From Xylocopa sonorina (lineage: Eukaryota > Arthropoda > Insecta > Hymenoptera > Apidae): a stretch of DNA of 64,000 nucleotides. The notes beneath the pieces were generated by a model. That model ran no database searches. It saw nothing but the letters and a program-made list of their open reading frames with translations, and had not been told where the DNA came from. The stretch is from positions 124,001 through 188,000 of the forward strand of contig NW_027490249.1 in assembly GCF_050948175.1 (NCBI RefSeq), in the 5' to 3' direction. Made by a program: the position numbers and the translations under genes. Below are positions 22,601 to 37,134 of the stretch, one piece after another; the first letter of the stretch is position 1; each line of letters starts with the position of its first letter.

Positions 22601-24655
22601 GTTTTAAGAAGCATTAGAACACTATTGCTACGATAGGTAGACATCTGCAGACGCTATTTCCTTGCAAGGAAGTGTCGCATTTACATTCATTTGAATCGTA
22701 GACGAGGAATGCATAACACTTCGCAAATCATATTATATCTTACCATGAAACATAGATGTGAGATGCAATATCTCGTTTTAAGAAGCATTTGAACTCTATT
22801 GCTTCGATACGTAGACATCTGCAAACGCTATTTCCTTGCAAGGAAGTGTCGCATTTACATTCATTTGAAGTGTAGACGAGGGATACATAACATTTCGCAA
22901 ATCATATTACATCTTACCATGAAACATAGAAATGAGATGCGATATCGCGTTTTAAGAAGCATTAGAACTCTATTGCTACGATACCTAGACATCTGCAGAC
23001 GCTATTTCCTTGCAAGGAAGTGTCGCATTTCATTCATTTGAATCGTAGACGAGGAATACATAACACTTCGCAATGAATATCACATCTTACCATGAAACAT
23101 AGAAATGAGATGCGATATCGCGCTTTAAGAAGCATTAGAAATCTATTGCTACGATACGTAGACATCTGCAAGCACTATTTCCTAGCGAGGAAGTGTCGCA
23201 TTCACGTTCATTTGAAGTGTAGACGAGGAATGCATATCACTTCGCAATTAATATTATATATTATCATGAAACACAGACATGAGATGCAATATCTCCTTTT
23301 AAGAAGCATTTGAACTCTATTGCTTCGATACGTAGACATATGCAAACGCTATTTCCTTGCAAGGAAGTGTCGCATTTACATTCATTTAAAGTGTAGACGA
23401 GGAATACATGACACTTCGCAAATCATATTATAACTTACCATGAAACATAGAAATGAGATGCGATATTGCGTTTTAAGAAGCATTAGAACTCTATTGCTAC
23501 GATACCTAGACATCTGCAGACGCTATTTTCTTGCAAGGAAGTGTCGCATTTACATTCATTTGAATCGTAGACGAGGAATGCATAACACTTCGCAATGAAT
23601 ATTACATCTTACCATGAAACATAGAAATGAGATGCAATATCGCGTTTTAAGAAGCATTAGAACTCTATTGCTACGATACCTAGACATCTGCAGACGCTAT
23701 TTCCTAGCAAGGAAGTGTAGCATTTACATTCATTTGAAGTGTAGACGAGGAATACATGACACTTCGCAAATCATATTATACCTTACCATGAAACATAGAA
23801 ATGAGATGCGATATCGCGTTTTAAGAAGCACTAGAAAGCTATTGCTACGATACGTAGACATCTGCAAACGCTATTTCCTAGCAAGGAAGTATCGCATTCA
23901 CATTCATTTGAAGTGTAGACTAGGAATACATGACACTTCGCAAATCATGTTATATCTTACCATGAACCATAGAAATGAGATGCGATATAGAACCATATGA
24001 ACTCTATTGCTACGATACGTAGACATCTGCAATCGCTATTTCCTTGCAAGGAAGTGTCGCATTTACATTCATTTGAATCGTAGACGAGGAATGCATAACA
24101 CTTCGCAATGAATATTACATCTTACCATGAAACATTTAAATGAGATGCGATATCGCGTTTTAAGAAGCATTAGAACTCTATTGCTACGATACCTAGACAT
24201 CTGCAGACGCTATTTCCTTGCAAGGAAGTGTCGCATTTACATTCATTTGAATCGTAGACGAGGAATGCATAACACTTCGCAATGAATATTACATCTTACC
24301 ATGAAACATTTAAATGAGATGCGATATCGCGTTTTAAGAAGCATTAGAACTCTATTGCTACGATACCTAGACATCTGCAGACGCTATTTCCTAGCAAGGA
24401 AGTGTCGCATTTACATTCATTTGAAGTGTAGACGAGGAATACATGACACTTCGCAAATCATATTATATCTTACCATGAAACATAGAAATGAAATGCGATA
24501 TCGCGTTTTAAGAAGCATTGGAACTCCATTGCTACGAAACCTAGACATCTGCAGACGCTATTTCCTAGCAAGGAAGTGTCGCATTTACATTCATTTGAAG
24601 TGTAGACGAGGAATACATGACACTTGGCAAATCATATAATATCTTACCATGAAAA
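19621..24655. repeat. 5034-bp satellite duplication, copy 1
   Basis: This block recurs at offset 5034 with almost no substitutions. 5034 equals 29 monomers minus 12 bp, explained by one 9-bp and three 1-bp deletions visible in the block (cgcatttcattc near 20,245, 21,985 and 23,028). Inside it, 21,634-22,475 is repeated at 22,677-23,518 (offset 1043 = 6 x 174 - 1). Boundaries are accurate to some tens of bases. Confidence 0.88.
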
Positions 24656-27600
24656 ATAGAAATGAGATGCGATATCGCGTTTTAAGAATCATAAGAACTC
24701 TATTGCTACGATACGTAGACATCTGCAAATGCTATTTTCTTGCAAGGAAGTGTCGCATTTACTTTCATTTGAATCGTTGACGAGGAATGCATAACACTTC
24801 GCAATGAATATTACATCTTACCATGAAACATAGAAATGAGATGCGATATCGCGCTTTAAGAAACATTAGAAATCTATTGCTGCGATACGTAGACATCTTC
24901 AAACGCTATTATCTTGCAAGGAAGTGTCGCATTTACATTCAGTTGAATCGTAGACGAGGAATGCATAACACTTCGCAATGAATATTATATCTTATCATGA
25001 AACATAGATATGAGATGCAATATCTCGTTTTAAGAAGCATTTGAACTCTATTGCTTCGATACGTAGACATCAGCAAACGCTATTTCCTCGCAAGGAAGTG
25101 TCGCATTTACATTCATTTGAAGTGTAGACGAGGAATATATAACACTTCGCAAATCGTATTACATCTTACCATGAAACACAGAAATGAGATGCGATATCGC
25201 GTTCTAAGAAGCATTAGAACTCTATTGCTACGATACCTAGACATCTGCAGACGCTATTTCCTTGCAAGGAAGTGTCGCATTTCATTCATTTGAATCGTAG
25301 ACGAGGAATGCATAACACTTCGCAATGAATATTACATCTTACCATGAAACATAGAAATGGGATGCGATATCGCGCTTTAAGAAGCATTAGAAATCTATTG
25401 CTACGATACGTAGACATCTGCAAGCGCTTCTTCCTAGCGAGGAAGTGTCGCATTCACGTTCATTTGAAGTGTAGACAAGGAATGCATATCACTTCGCAAT
25501 TAATATTATATCTTATCATGAAACACAGACATGAGATGCAATATCTCGTTTTAAGAAGCATTTGAACTCTATTGCTTCGATACGTAGACATATGCAAACG
25601 CTATTTCCTTGCAAGGAAGTGTCGCATTTACATTCATTTAAAGTGTAGACGAGGAAGACATGACACTTCGCAAATCATATTATATCTTACCATGAAACAT
25701 AGAAATGAGATGTGATATCGCGTTTTAAGAAGCATTAGAACTCTATTGCTACGATACCTAGACATCTGCAGACGCTATTTCCTAGCAAGGAAGTGTAGCA
25801 TTTACATTCATTTGAAGTGTAGACGAGGAATACATGACACTTCGCAATTCATATTATACCTTACCATGAAACATAGAAATGAGATGCGATATCGCGTTTT
25901 AAGAAGCACTAGAAAGCTATTGCTACGATAGGTAGACGTTTGCAAACGCTATTTCCTTGCAAGGAAGTGTCGCATTTACATTCAATTAAAGTGTAGACGA
26001 GGAATACATCACACTTCGCAAATCATATTATAACTTACCATGAAACATAGAAATGAGATGCGATATTGCGTTTTAAGAAGCATTAGAACTCTATTGCTAC
26101 GATACCTAGACATCTGCAGGCGCTATTTCCTAGCAAGGATTTGTCTCATTTACATTCATTTGAAGTGTAGACGAGGAATACATGACACTTCGCAAATCAT
26201 ATTATATCTTACCATGAAATATAGAAATGAGATGCGATATCGCGTTTTAAGAAGCATTAGAACTCTATTGCTACGATAGGTAGACGTTTGCAAACGCTAT
26301 TTCCTTGCAAGGAAGTGTCGCATTTACATTCATTTGAAGTGTAGACGAGGAATACATGACACTTCGCAAATCATATTATATCTTACAATGATACATAGAA
26401 ATGAGATGCGATATCGCGTTTTAAGAAGCATTAGAACACTATTGCTACGATAGGTAGACATCTGCAGACGCTATTTCCTTGCAAGGAAGTGTCGCATTTA
26501 CATTCATTTGAATCGTAGACGAGGAATGCATTACACTTCGCAATGAATATTACATCTTACCATGAAACATAGAAATGAGATGCGATATCGCGTTTTAAGA
26601 AGCATTAGAACTCTATTGCTACGATACGTAGACATCTGCAAACGCTATTTCCTTGCAAGGAAGAGTTGCATTTACATTCATTTGAATCGTAGACGAGGAA
26701 TGCATAACACTTCGCAAATCATATTATATCTTACCATGAAACATAGATGTGAGATGCAATATCTCGTTTTAAGAAGCATTTGAACTCTATTGCTTCGATA
26801 CGTAGACATCTGCAAACGCTATTTCCTTGCAAGGAAGTGTCGCATTTACATTCATTTGAAGTGTAGACGAGGGATACATAACACTTCGCAAATCATATTA
26901 CATCTTACCATGAAACATAGAAATGAGATGCGATATCGCGTTTTAAGAAGCATTAGAACTCTATTGCTACGATACCTAGACATCTGCAGACGCTATTTCC
27001 TTGCAAGGAAGTGTCGCATTTCATTCATTTGAATCGTAGACGAGGAATACATAACACTTCGCAATGAATATCACATCTTACCATGAAACATAGAAATGAG
27101 ATGCGATATCGCGCTTTAAGAAGCATTAGAAATCTATTGCTACGATACGTAGACATCTGCAAGCACTATTTCCTAGCGAGGAAGTGTCGCATTCACGTTC
27201 ATTTGAAGTGTAGACGAGGAATGCATATCACTTCGCAATTAATATTATATATTATCATGAAACACAGACATGAGATGCAATATCTCCTTTTAAGAAGCAT
27301 TTGAACTCTATTGCTTCGATACGTAGACATATGCAAACGCTATTTCCTTGCAAGGAAGTGTCGCATTTACATTCATTTAAAGTGTAGACGAGGAATACAT
27401 GACACTTCGCAAATCATATTATAACTTACCATGAAACATAGAAATGAGATGCGATATTGCGTTTTAAGAAGCATTAGAACTCTATTGCTACGATACCTAG
27501 ACATCTGCAGGCGCTATTTCCTAGCAAGGATTTGTCTCATTTACATTCATTTGAAGTGTAGACGAGGAATACATGACACTTCGCAAATCATATTATATCT

Positions 27601-29484
27601 TACCATGAAATATAGAAATGAGATGCGATATCGCGTTTTAAGAAGCATTAGAACACTATTGCTACGATAGGTAGACATCTGCAGACGCTATTTCCTTGCA
27701 AGGAAGTGTCGCATTTACATTCATTTGAATCGTAGACGAGGAATGCATAACACTTCGCAAATCATATTATATCTTACCATGAAACATAGATGTGAGATGC
27801 AATATCTCGTTTTAAGAAGCATTTGAACTCTATTGCTTCGATACGTAGACATCTGCAAACGCTATTTCCTTGCAAGGAAGTGTCGCATTTACATTCATTT
27901 GAAGTGTAGACGAGGGATACATAACACTTCGCAAATCATATTACATCTTACCATGAAACATAGAAATGAGATGCGATATCGCGTTTTAAGAAGCATTAGA
28001 ACTCTATTGCTACGATACCTAGACATCTGCAGACGCTATTTCCTTGCAAGGAAGTGTCGCATTTCATTCATTTGAATCGTAGACGAGGAATACATAACAC
28101 TTCGCAATGAATATCACATCTTACCATGAAACATAGAAATGAGATGCGATATCGCGCTTTAAGAAGCATTAGAAATCTATTGCTACGATACGTAGACATC
28201 TGCAAGCACTATTTCCTAGCGAGGAAGTGTCGCATTCACGTTCATTTGAAGTGTAGACGAGGAATGCATATCACTTCGCAATTAATATTATATATTATCA
28301 TGAAACACAGACATGAGATGCAATATCTCCTTTTAAGAAGCATTTGAACTCTATTGCTTCGATACGTAGACATATGCAAACGCTATTTCCTTGCAAGGAA
28401 GTGTCGCATTTACATTCATTTAAAGTGTAGACGAGGAATACATGACACTTCGCAAATCATATTATAACTTACCATGAAACATAGAAATGAGATGCGATAT
28501 TGCGTTTTAAGAAGCATTAGAACTCTATTGCTACGATACCTAGACATCTGCAGACGCTATTTTCTTGCAAGGAAGTGTCGCATTTACATTCATTTGAATC
28601 GTAGACGAGGAATGCATAACACTTCGCAATGAATATTACATCTTACCATGAAACATAGAAATGAGATGCAATATCGCGTTTTAAGAAGCATTAGAACTCT
28701 ATTGCTACGATACCTAGACATCTGCAGACGCTATTTCCTAGCAAGGAAGTGTAGCATTTACATTCATTTGAAGTGTAGACGAGGAATACATGACACTTCG
28801 CAAATCATGTTATATCTTACCATGAACCATAGAAATGAGATGCGATATAGAACCATATGAACTCTATTGCTACGATACGTAGACATCTGCAATCGCTATT
28901 TCCTTGCAAGGAAGTGTCGCATTTACATTCATTTGAATCGTAGACGAGGAATGCATAACACTTCGCAATGAATATTACATCTTACCATGAAACATTTAAA
29001 TGAGATGCGATATCGCGTTTTAAGAAGCATTAGAACTCTATTGCTACGATACCTAGACATCTGCAGACGCTATTTCCTTGCAAGGAAGTGTCGCATTTAC
29101 ATTCATTTGAATCGTAGACGAGGAATGCATAACACTTCGCAATGAATATTACATCTTACCATGAAACATTTAAATGAGATGCGATATCGCGTTTTAAGAA
29201 GCATTAGAACTCTATTGCTACGATACCTAGACATCTGCAGACGCTATTTCCTAGCAAGGAAGTGTCGCATTTACATTCATTTGAAGTGTAGACGAGGAAT
29301 ACATGACACTTCGCAAATCATATTATATCTTACCATGAAACATAGAAATGAAATGCGATATCGCGTTTTAAGAAGCATTGGAACTCCATTGCTACGAAAC
29401 CTAGACATCTGCAGACGCTATTTCCTAGCAAGGAAGTGTCGCATTTACATTCATTTGAAGTGTAGACGAGGAATACATGACACT
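24656..29484. repeat. 5034-bp satellite duplication, copy 2, one monomer short
   Basis: This block follows copy 1 directly at offset 5034 up to about 28,800. From there the offset is 4860, so one 174-bp monomer present in copy 1 (about 23,760-23,940) is missing. The only substitution noticed between copies is C/T near 22,892 and 27,926. The copies end where copy 1 reads cacttgg (24,624) and copy 2 reads cacttcg (29,484). Confidence 0.87.
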
Positions 29485-32400
29485 TCGCAAATCATATTAT
29501 ATCTTACCATGAAACATAGAAATGAAATGCGATATCGCGTTTTAAGAAGCATTAGAACTCCATTGCTACGATACCTAGACATCTGCAGACGCTATTTCCT
29601 AGCAAGGAAGTGTCGCATTTACATTCATTTGAAGTGTAGACGAGGAATACATGACACTTGGCAAATCATATAATATCTTACCATGAAAAATAGAAATGAG
29701 ATGCGATATCGCGTTTTAAGAAGCACTAGAAAGCTATTGCTACGATACGTAGACATCTGCAAACACTATTTCCTAGCGAGGAAGTATCGCATTCACATTC
29801 ATTTGAAGTGTAGACTAGGAATACATAACACTTCGCAAATCATGTTATATCTTACCATGAAACATAGAAATGAGATGCGATATCGAGTTTTAAGAATCAT
29901 ATGAACTCTATTGCTACGATACGCAGACATCTGCAATCGCTATTTTCTTGCAATGAAGTGTCGCATTTACTTTCATTTGAATCGTAGACGAGGAATGCAT
30001 AACACTTCGCAATGAATATTACATCTTACCATGAAACATAGAAACGAGATGCGATATCGCGCTTTAAGAAGCATTAGAAATCTATTGCTGCGATACGTAG
30101 ACATCTGCAAACGCTATTTCCTTGCAAGGAAGTGTCGCATTTACATTCATTTGAATCGTAGACGAGGAATGCATATCACTTCGCAATGAATATTATATCT
30201 TATCATGAAACATAGATATGAGATGCAATATCTCGTTTTAAGAAGCATTTGAACTCTATTGCTTCGATACGTAGACATCTGCAAACGCTATTTCCTTGCA
30301 AGGAAGTGTCGCATTTACATTCATTTGAAGTGTAGACGAGGGATACATAACACTTCGCAAAACATATTATATCTTACCATGAAACATAGAAATGAGATGC
30401 AATATCACGTTTTAAGAAGCATTAGAACTCTATTGCTACGATACCTAGACATCTGCAGACGCTATTTCCTTGCAAGGAAGTGTCGCATTTACATTCATTT
30501 GAATCGTAGACGAGGAATGCATAACACTTCGCAATGAATATTACATCTTACCATGAAACATAGAAATGAGATGCAATATCGCGTTTTAAGAAGCATTAGA
30601 ACTCTATTGCTACGATACCTAGACATCTGCAGACGCTATTTCCTAGCAAGGAATTGTAGCATTTACATTCATTTGAAGTGTAGACGAGGAATACATGACA
30701 CTTCGCAAATCATATTATACCTTACCATGAAACATAGAAATGAGATGCGATATCGCGTTTTAAGAAGCACTAGAAAGCTATTGCTACGATACGTAGACAT
30801 CTGCAAACGCTATTTCCTAGCAAGGAAGTATCGCATTCACATTCATTTGAAGTGTAGACTAGGAATACATAACACTTCGCAAATCATGTTATATCTTACC
30901 ATGAACCATAGAAATGAGATGCGATGTAGAATCATATGAACTCTATTGCTACGATACGTAGACATCTGCAATCGCTATTTCCTTGCAAGGAAGTGTCGCA
31001 TTTACATTCATTTGAATCGTAGACGAGGAATGCATAACACTTCGCAATGAATATTACATCTTACCATGAAACATTTAAATGAGATGCGATATCGCGTTTT
31101 AAGAAGCATTAGAACTCTATTGCTACGATACCTAGACATCTGCAGACGCTATTTCCTTGCAAGGAAGTGTCGCATTTACATTCATTTGAATCGTAGACGA
31201 GGAATGCATAACACTTCGCAATGAATATTACATCTTACCATGAAACATTTAAATGAGATGCGATATCGCGTTTTAAGAAGCATTAGAACTCTATTGCTAC
31301 GATACCTAGACATCTGCAGACGCTATTTCCTAGCAAGGAAGTGTCGCATTTACATTCATTTGAAGTGTAGACGAGGAATACATGACACTTCGCAAATCAT
31401 ATTATATCTTACCATGAAACATAGAAATGAAATGCGATATCGCGTTTTAAGAAGCATTAGAACTCCATTGCTACGATACCTAGACATCTGCAGACGCTAT
31501 TTCCTAGCAAGGAAGTGTCGCATTTACATTCATTTGAAGTGTAGACGAGGAATACATGACACTTGGCTAATCATATAATATCTTACCATGAAAAATAGAA
31601 ATGAGATGCGATATCGCGTTTTAAGAAGCACTAGAAAGCTATTGCTACGATACGTAGACATCTGCAAACACTATTTCCTAGCGAGGAAGTATCGCATTCA
31701 CATTCATTTGAAGTGTAGACTAGGAATACATAACACTTCGCAAATCATGTTATATCTTACCATGAAACATAGAAATGAGATGCGATATCGCGTTTTAAGA
31801 ATCATATGAACTCTATTGCTACGATACGTAGACATCTGCAATCGCTATTTTCTTGCAATGAAGTGTCGCATTTACTTTCATTTGAATCGTAGACGAGGAA
31901 TGCATAACACTTCGCAATGAATATTACATCTTACCATGAAACATAGAAACGAGATGCGATATCGCGCTTTAAGAAGCATTAGAAATCTATTGCTGCGATA
32001 CGTAGACATCTGCAAACGCTATTTCCTTGCAAGGAAGTGTCGCATTTACATTCATTTGAATCGTAGACGAGGAATGCATAACACTTCGCAATGAAAATTA
32101 TATCTTATCATGAAACATAGATATGAGATGCAATATCTCGTTTTAAGAAGCATTTGAACTCTATTGCTTCGATACGTAGACATCTGCAAACGCTATTTCC
32201 TTGCAAGGAAGTGTCGCATTTACATTCATTTGAAGTGTAGACGAGGGATACATAACACTTCGCAAAACATATTATATCTTACCATGAAACATAGAAATGA
32301 GATGCAATATCACGTTTTAAGAAGCATTAGAACTCTATTGCTACGATACCTAGACATCTGCAGACGCTATTTCCTTGCAAGGAAGTGTCGCATTTACATT

Positions 32401-32629
32401 CATTTGAATCGTAGACGAGGAATGCATAACACTTCGCAATGAATATTACATCTTACCATGAAACATAGAAATGAGATGCAATATCGCGTTTTAAGAAGCA
32501 TTAGAACCCTATTGCTACGATACCTAGACATCTGCAGACGCTATTTCCTAGCAAGGAAGTGTAGCATTTACATTCATTTGAAGTGTAGACGAGGAATACA
32601 TGACACTTCGCAAATCATATTATACCTAA
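29485..32629. repeat. Higher-order satellite with 1905-bp period
   Basis: Segments of about 29.4-31.3 kb and 31.3-33.2 kb repeat at offset 1905, which is 11 monomers minus one 9-bp deletion. A few substitutions separate the copies (gatacgcagac at about 29,920 against gatacgtagac at about 31,825). Confidence 0.8.
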
Positions 32630-35600
32630 CCATGAAACATAGAAATGAGATGCGATATCGCGTTTTAAGAAGCACTAGAGAGCTATTGCTACGATACGTA
32701 GACATCTGCAAACGCTATTTCCTAGCAAGGAAGTATCGCATTCACATTCATTTGAAGTGTAGACTAGGAATACATAACACTTCGCAAATCATGTTATATC
32801 TTACCATGAACCATAGAAATGAGATGCGATATAGAATCATATGAACTCTATTGCTACGATACGTAGACATCTGCAATCGCTATTTCCTTGCAAGGAAGTG
32901 CCGCATTTACATTCATTTGAATCGTAGACGAGGAATGCATAACACTTCGCAATGAATATTACATCTTACCATGAAACATTTAAATGAGATGCGATATCGC
33001 GTTTTAAGAAGCATTAGATCTCTATTGCTACGATACCTAGACATCTGCAGACGCTATTTCCTTGCAAGGAAGTGTCGCATTTACATTCATTTGAATCGTA
33101 GACGAGGAATGCATAACACTTCGCAATGAATATTACATCTTACCATGAAACATTTAAATGAGATGCGATATCGCGTTTTAAGAAGCATTAGAACTCTATT
33201 GCTACGATACCTAGACATCTGCAGACGCTATTTCCTAGCAAGGAAGTGTCGTATTTACATTCATTTGAAGTGTAGACGAGGAATACATGACACTTCGCAA
33301 TTCATATTATATCTTACCATGAAACATAGAAATGAGATGCGATATCGCGTTCTAAGAAGCATTAGAACACTACTGCTACGATAGGTAGACATTTGCAAAC
33401 GCTATTTCCTTGCAAGGAAGTGTCGCATTTACATTCAATTGAAGTGTAGACGAGGAATACATAACACTTGGCAAATCATATTAATTCTTACCATGAAACA
33501 TAGAAATGAAATGCGATATCTCGTTTTAAGAAGCATTAGAACTCTATTGCTACGATACCTAGACATCTGCAGACGCTATTTCCTTGCAAGGAAGTGTCGC
33601 ATTTACATTCATTTGAATCGTAGACGAGGAATGCATTACACTTCGCAATGAATATTACATCTTACCATGAAACATAGAAATGAGATGCGATATCGCGTTT
33701 TAAGAAGCATTAGAACTCTATTGCTACGATACGTAGACATCTGCAAACGCTATTTCCTTGCAAGGAAGAGTTGCATTTACATTCATTTGAATCGTAGACG
33801 AGGAATGCATAACACTTCGCAATGAATATTATATCTTATCATGAAACATAGATATGAGATGCAATATCTCGTTTTAAGAAGCGTTTGAACTCTATTGCTT
33901 CCATACGTAGACATCTGCAAACGCTATTTCCTTGCAAGGAAGTGTCGCATTTAAATTCATTTGAAGTGTAGACGAGGGATACATAACACTTCACAAATCA
34001 TATTATATCTTACCATGAAACATAGAAATGAGATGCGATATCGCGTTTTAAGAAGCATTAGAACTCTATTGCTACGATACCTAGACATCTGCAGACGCTA
34101 TTTCCTTGCAAGGAAGTGCCGCATTTACATTCATTTGAATCGTAGACGTGGAATGCATAACACTTCGCAATAAATATTACATCTTACCATGAAACATAGA
34201 AATGAGATGCAATATCGCGTTTTAAGAAGCATTATAACTCTATTGCTACGATACCTAGACATCTGCAGACGCTATTTCCTAGCAAGGAAGTGTAGCATTT
34301 ACATTCATTTGAAGTGTAGACGAGGAATACATGACATTTCGCAAATCATATTATATCTTACCATGAAACATAGAAATGAAATGCGATATCGCGTTTAAGA
34401 AGCATTAGAACTCCATTGCTACGATACCTAGACATCTGCAGACGCTATTTCCTAGCAAGGAAGTGTCGCATTTACATTCATTTGAAGTGTAGACGAGGAA
34501 TACATGACACTTGGCAAATCATATTATACCTTACCATGAAACATAGAAATGAGATGCGATATCGCGTTTTAAGAAGCACTAGAAAGCTATTGCTACGATA
34601 CGTAGACATCTGCAAACGCTATTTCCTAGCAAGGAAGTATCGCATTCACATTCATTTGAAGTGTAGACTAGGAATACATAACACTTCGCAAATCATGTTA
34701 TATCTTACCATGAAACATAGAAATGAGATGCGATATCGCGTTTTAAGAATCATATGAACTCTATTGCTACGATACGTAGACATCTGCAATCGCTATTTTC
34801 TTGCAATGAAGTGTCACATTTACTTTCATTTGAATCGTAGACGAGGAATGCATAACACTTCGCAATGAATATTACATCTTACCATGAAACATAGAAACGA
34901 GATGCGATATCGCGCTTTAAGAAGCATTAGAAATCTATTGCTGCGATACGTAGAAATCTGCAAACGCTATTTCCTTGCAAGGAAGTGTCGCATTTACATT
35001 CATTTGAACCGTAGACGAGGAATGCATAACACTTCGCAATGAAAATTATATCTTATCATGAAACATAGATATGAGATGCAATATCTCGTTTTAAGAAGCA
35101 TTTGAACTCTATTGCTTCGATACGTAGACATCTGCAAACGCTATTTCCTTGCAAGGAAGTGTCGCATTTACATTCATTTGAAGTGTAGACGAGGGATACA
35201 TAACACTTCGCAAAACATATTATATCTTACCATGAAACATAGAAATGAGATGCAATATCACGTTTTAAGAAGCATTAGAACTCTATTGCTACGATACCTA
35301 GACATCTGCAGACGCTATTTCCTTGCAAGGAAGTGTCGCATTTACATTCATTTGAATCGTAGACGAGGAATGCATAACACTTCGCAATGAATATTACATC
35401 TTACCATGAAACATAGAAATGAGATGCAATATCGCGTTTTAAGAAGCATTAGAACTCTATTGCTACGATACCTAGACATCTGCAGACGCTATTTCCTAGC
35501 AAGGAAGTGTAGCATTTACATTCATTTGAAGTGTAGACGAGGAATACATGACACTTCGCAAATCATATTATACCTAACCATGAAACATAGAAATGAGATG

Positions 35601-37134
35601 CGATATCGCGTTTTAAGAAGCACTAGAGAGCTATTGCTACGATACGTAGACATGTGCAAACGCTATTTCCTAGCAAGGAAGTATCGCATTCACATTCATT
35701 TGAAGTGTAGACTAGGAATACATAACACTTCGCAAATCATGTTATATCTTACCATGAACCATAGAAATGAGATGCGATATAGAATCATATGAACTCTATT
35801 GCTACGATACGTAGACATCTGCAATCGCTATTTCCTTGCAAGGACGTGCCGCATTTACATTCATTTGAATCGTAGACGAGGAATGCATAACACTTCGCAA
35901 TGAATATTACATCTTACCATGAAACATTTAAATGAGATGCGATATCGCGTTTTAAGAAGCATTAGAACTCTATTGCTACGATACCTAGACATCTGCAGAC
36001 GCTATTTCCTTGCACGGAAGTGTCGCATTTACATTCACTTGAATCGTAGACGAGGAATGCATAACACTTCGCAATGAATATTACATCTTACCATGAAACA
36101 TTTAAACGAGATGCGATATCGCGTTTTAAGAAGCATTAGAACTCTATTGCTACGATACCTAGACATCTGCAGACGCTATTTCCTAGCAAGGAAGTGTCGT
36201 ATTTACATTCATTTGAAGTGTAGACGAGGAATACATGACACTTCGCAATTCATATTATATCTTACCATGAAACATAGAAATGAGATGCGATATCGCGTTC
36301 TAAGAAGCATTAGAACACTACTGCTACGATAGGTAGACATTTGCAAACGCTATTTCCTTGCAAGGAAGTGTCGCATTTACATTCAATTGAAGTGTAGACG
36401 AGGAATACATAACACTTGGCAAATCATATTAATTCTTACCATGAAACATAGAAATGAAATGCGATATCTCGTTTTAAGAAGCATTAGAACTCTATTGCTA
36501 CGATACCTAGACATCTGCAGACGCTATTTCCTTGCAAGGAAGTGTCGCATTTACATTCATTTGAATCGTAGACGAGGAATGCATAACACTTCGCAATGAA
36601 TATTATATCTTATCATGAAACATAGATATGAGATGCAATATCTCGTTTTAAGAAGCGTTTGAACTCTATTGCTTCCATACGTAGACATCTGCAAACGCTA
36701 TTTCCTTGCAAGGAAGTGTCGCATTTAAATTCATTTGAAGTGTAGACGAGGGATACATAACACTTCGCAAATCATATTATATCTTACCATGAAACATAGA
36801 AATGAGATGCGATATCGCGTTTTAAGAAGCATTAGAACTCTATTGCTACGATACCTAGACATCTGCAGACGCTATTTCCTTGCAAGGAAGTGCCGCATTT
36901 ACATTCATTTGAATCGTAGACGTGGAATGCATAACACTTCGCAATGAATATTACATCTTACCATGAAACATAGAAATGAGATGCAATATCGCGTTTTAAG
37001 AAGCATTATAACTCTATTGCTACGATACCTAGACATCTGCAGACGCTATTTCCTAGCAAGGAAGTGTAGCATTTACATTCATTTGAAGTGTAGACGAGGA
37101 ATACATGACACTTCGCAAATCATATTATACCTTA
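32630..37134. repeat. 4505-bp satellite duplication, copy 1
   Basis: Matches 37,135-41,639 at constant offset 4505, that is 26 monomers minus 19 bp (two 9-bp deletions and a 1-bp deletion in gcgtttaagaag near 34,395). Inside it a 2948-bp relation (32.2-33.6 kb against 35.1-36.6 kb) records an older round of duplication. Confidence 0.87.
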
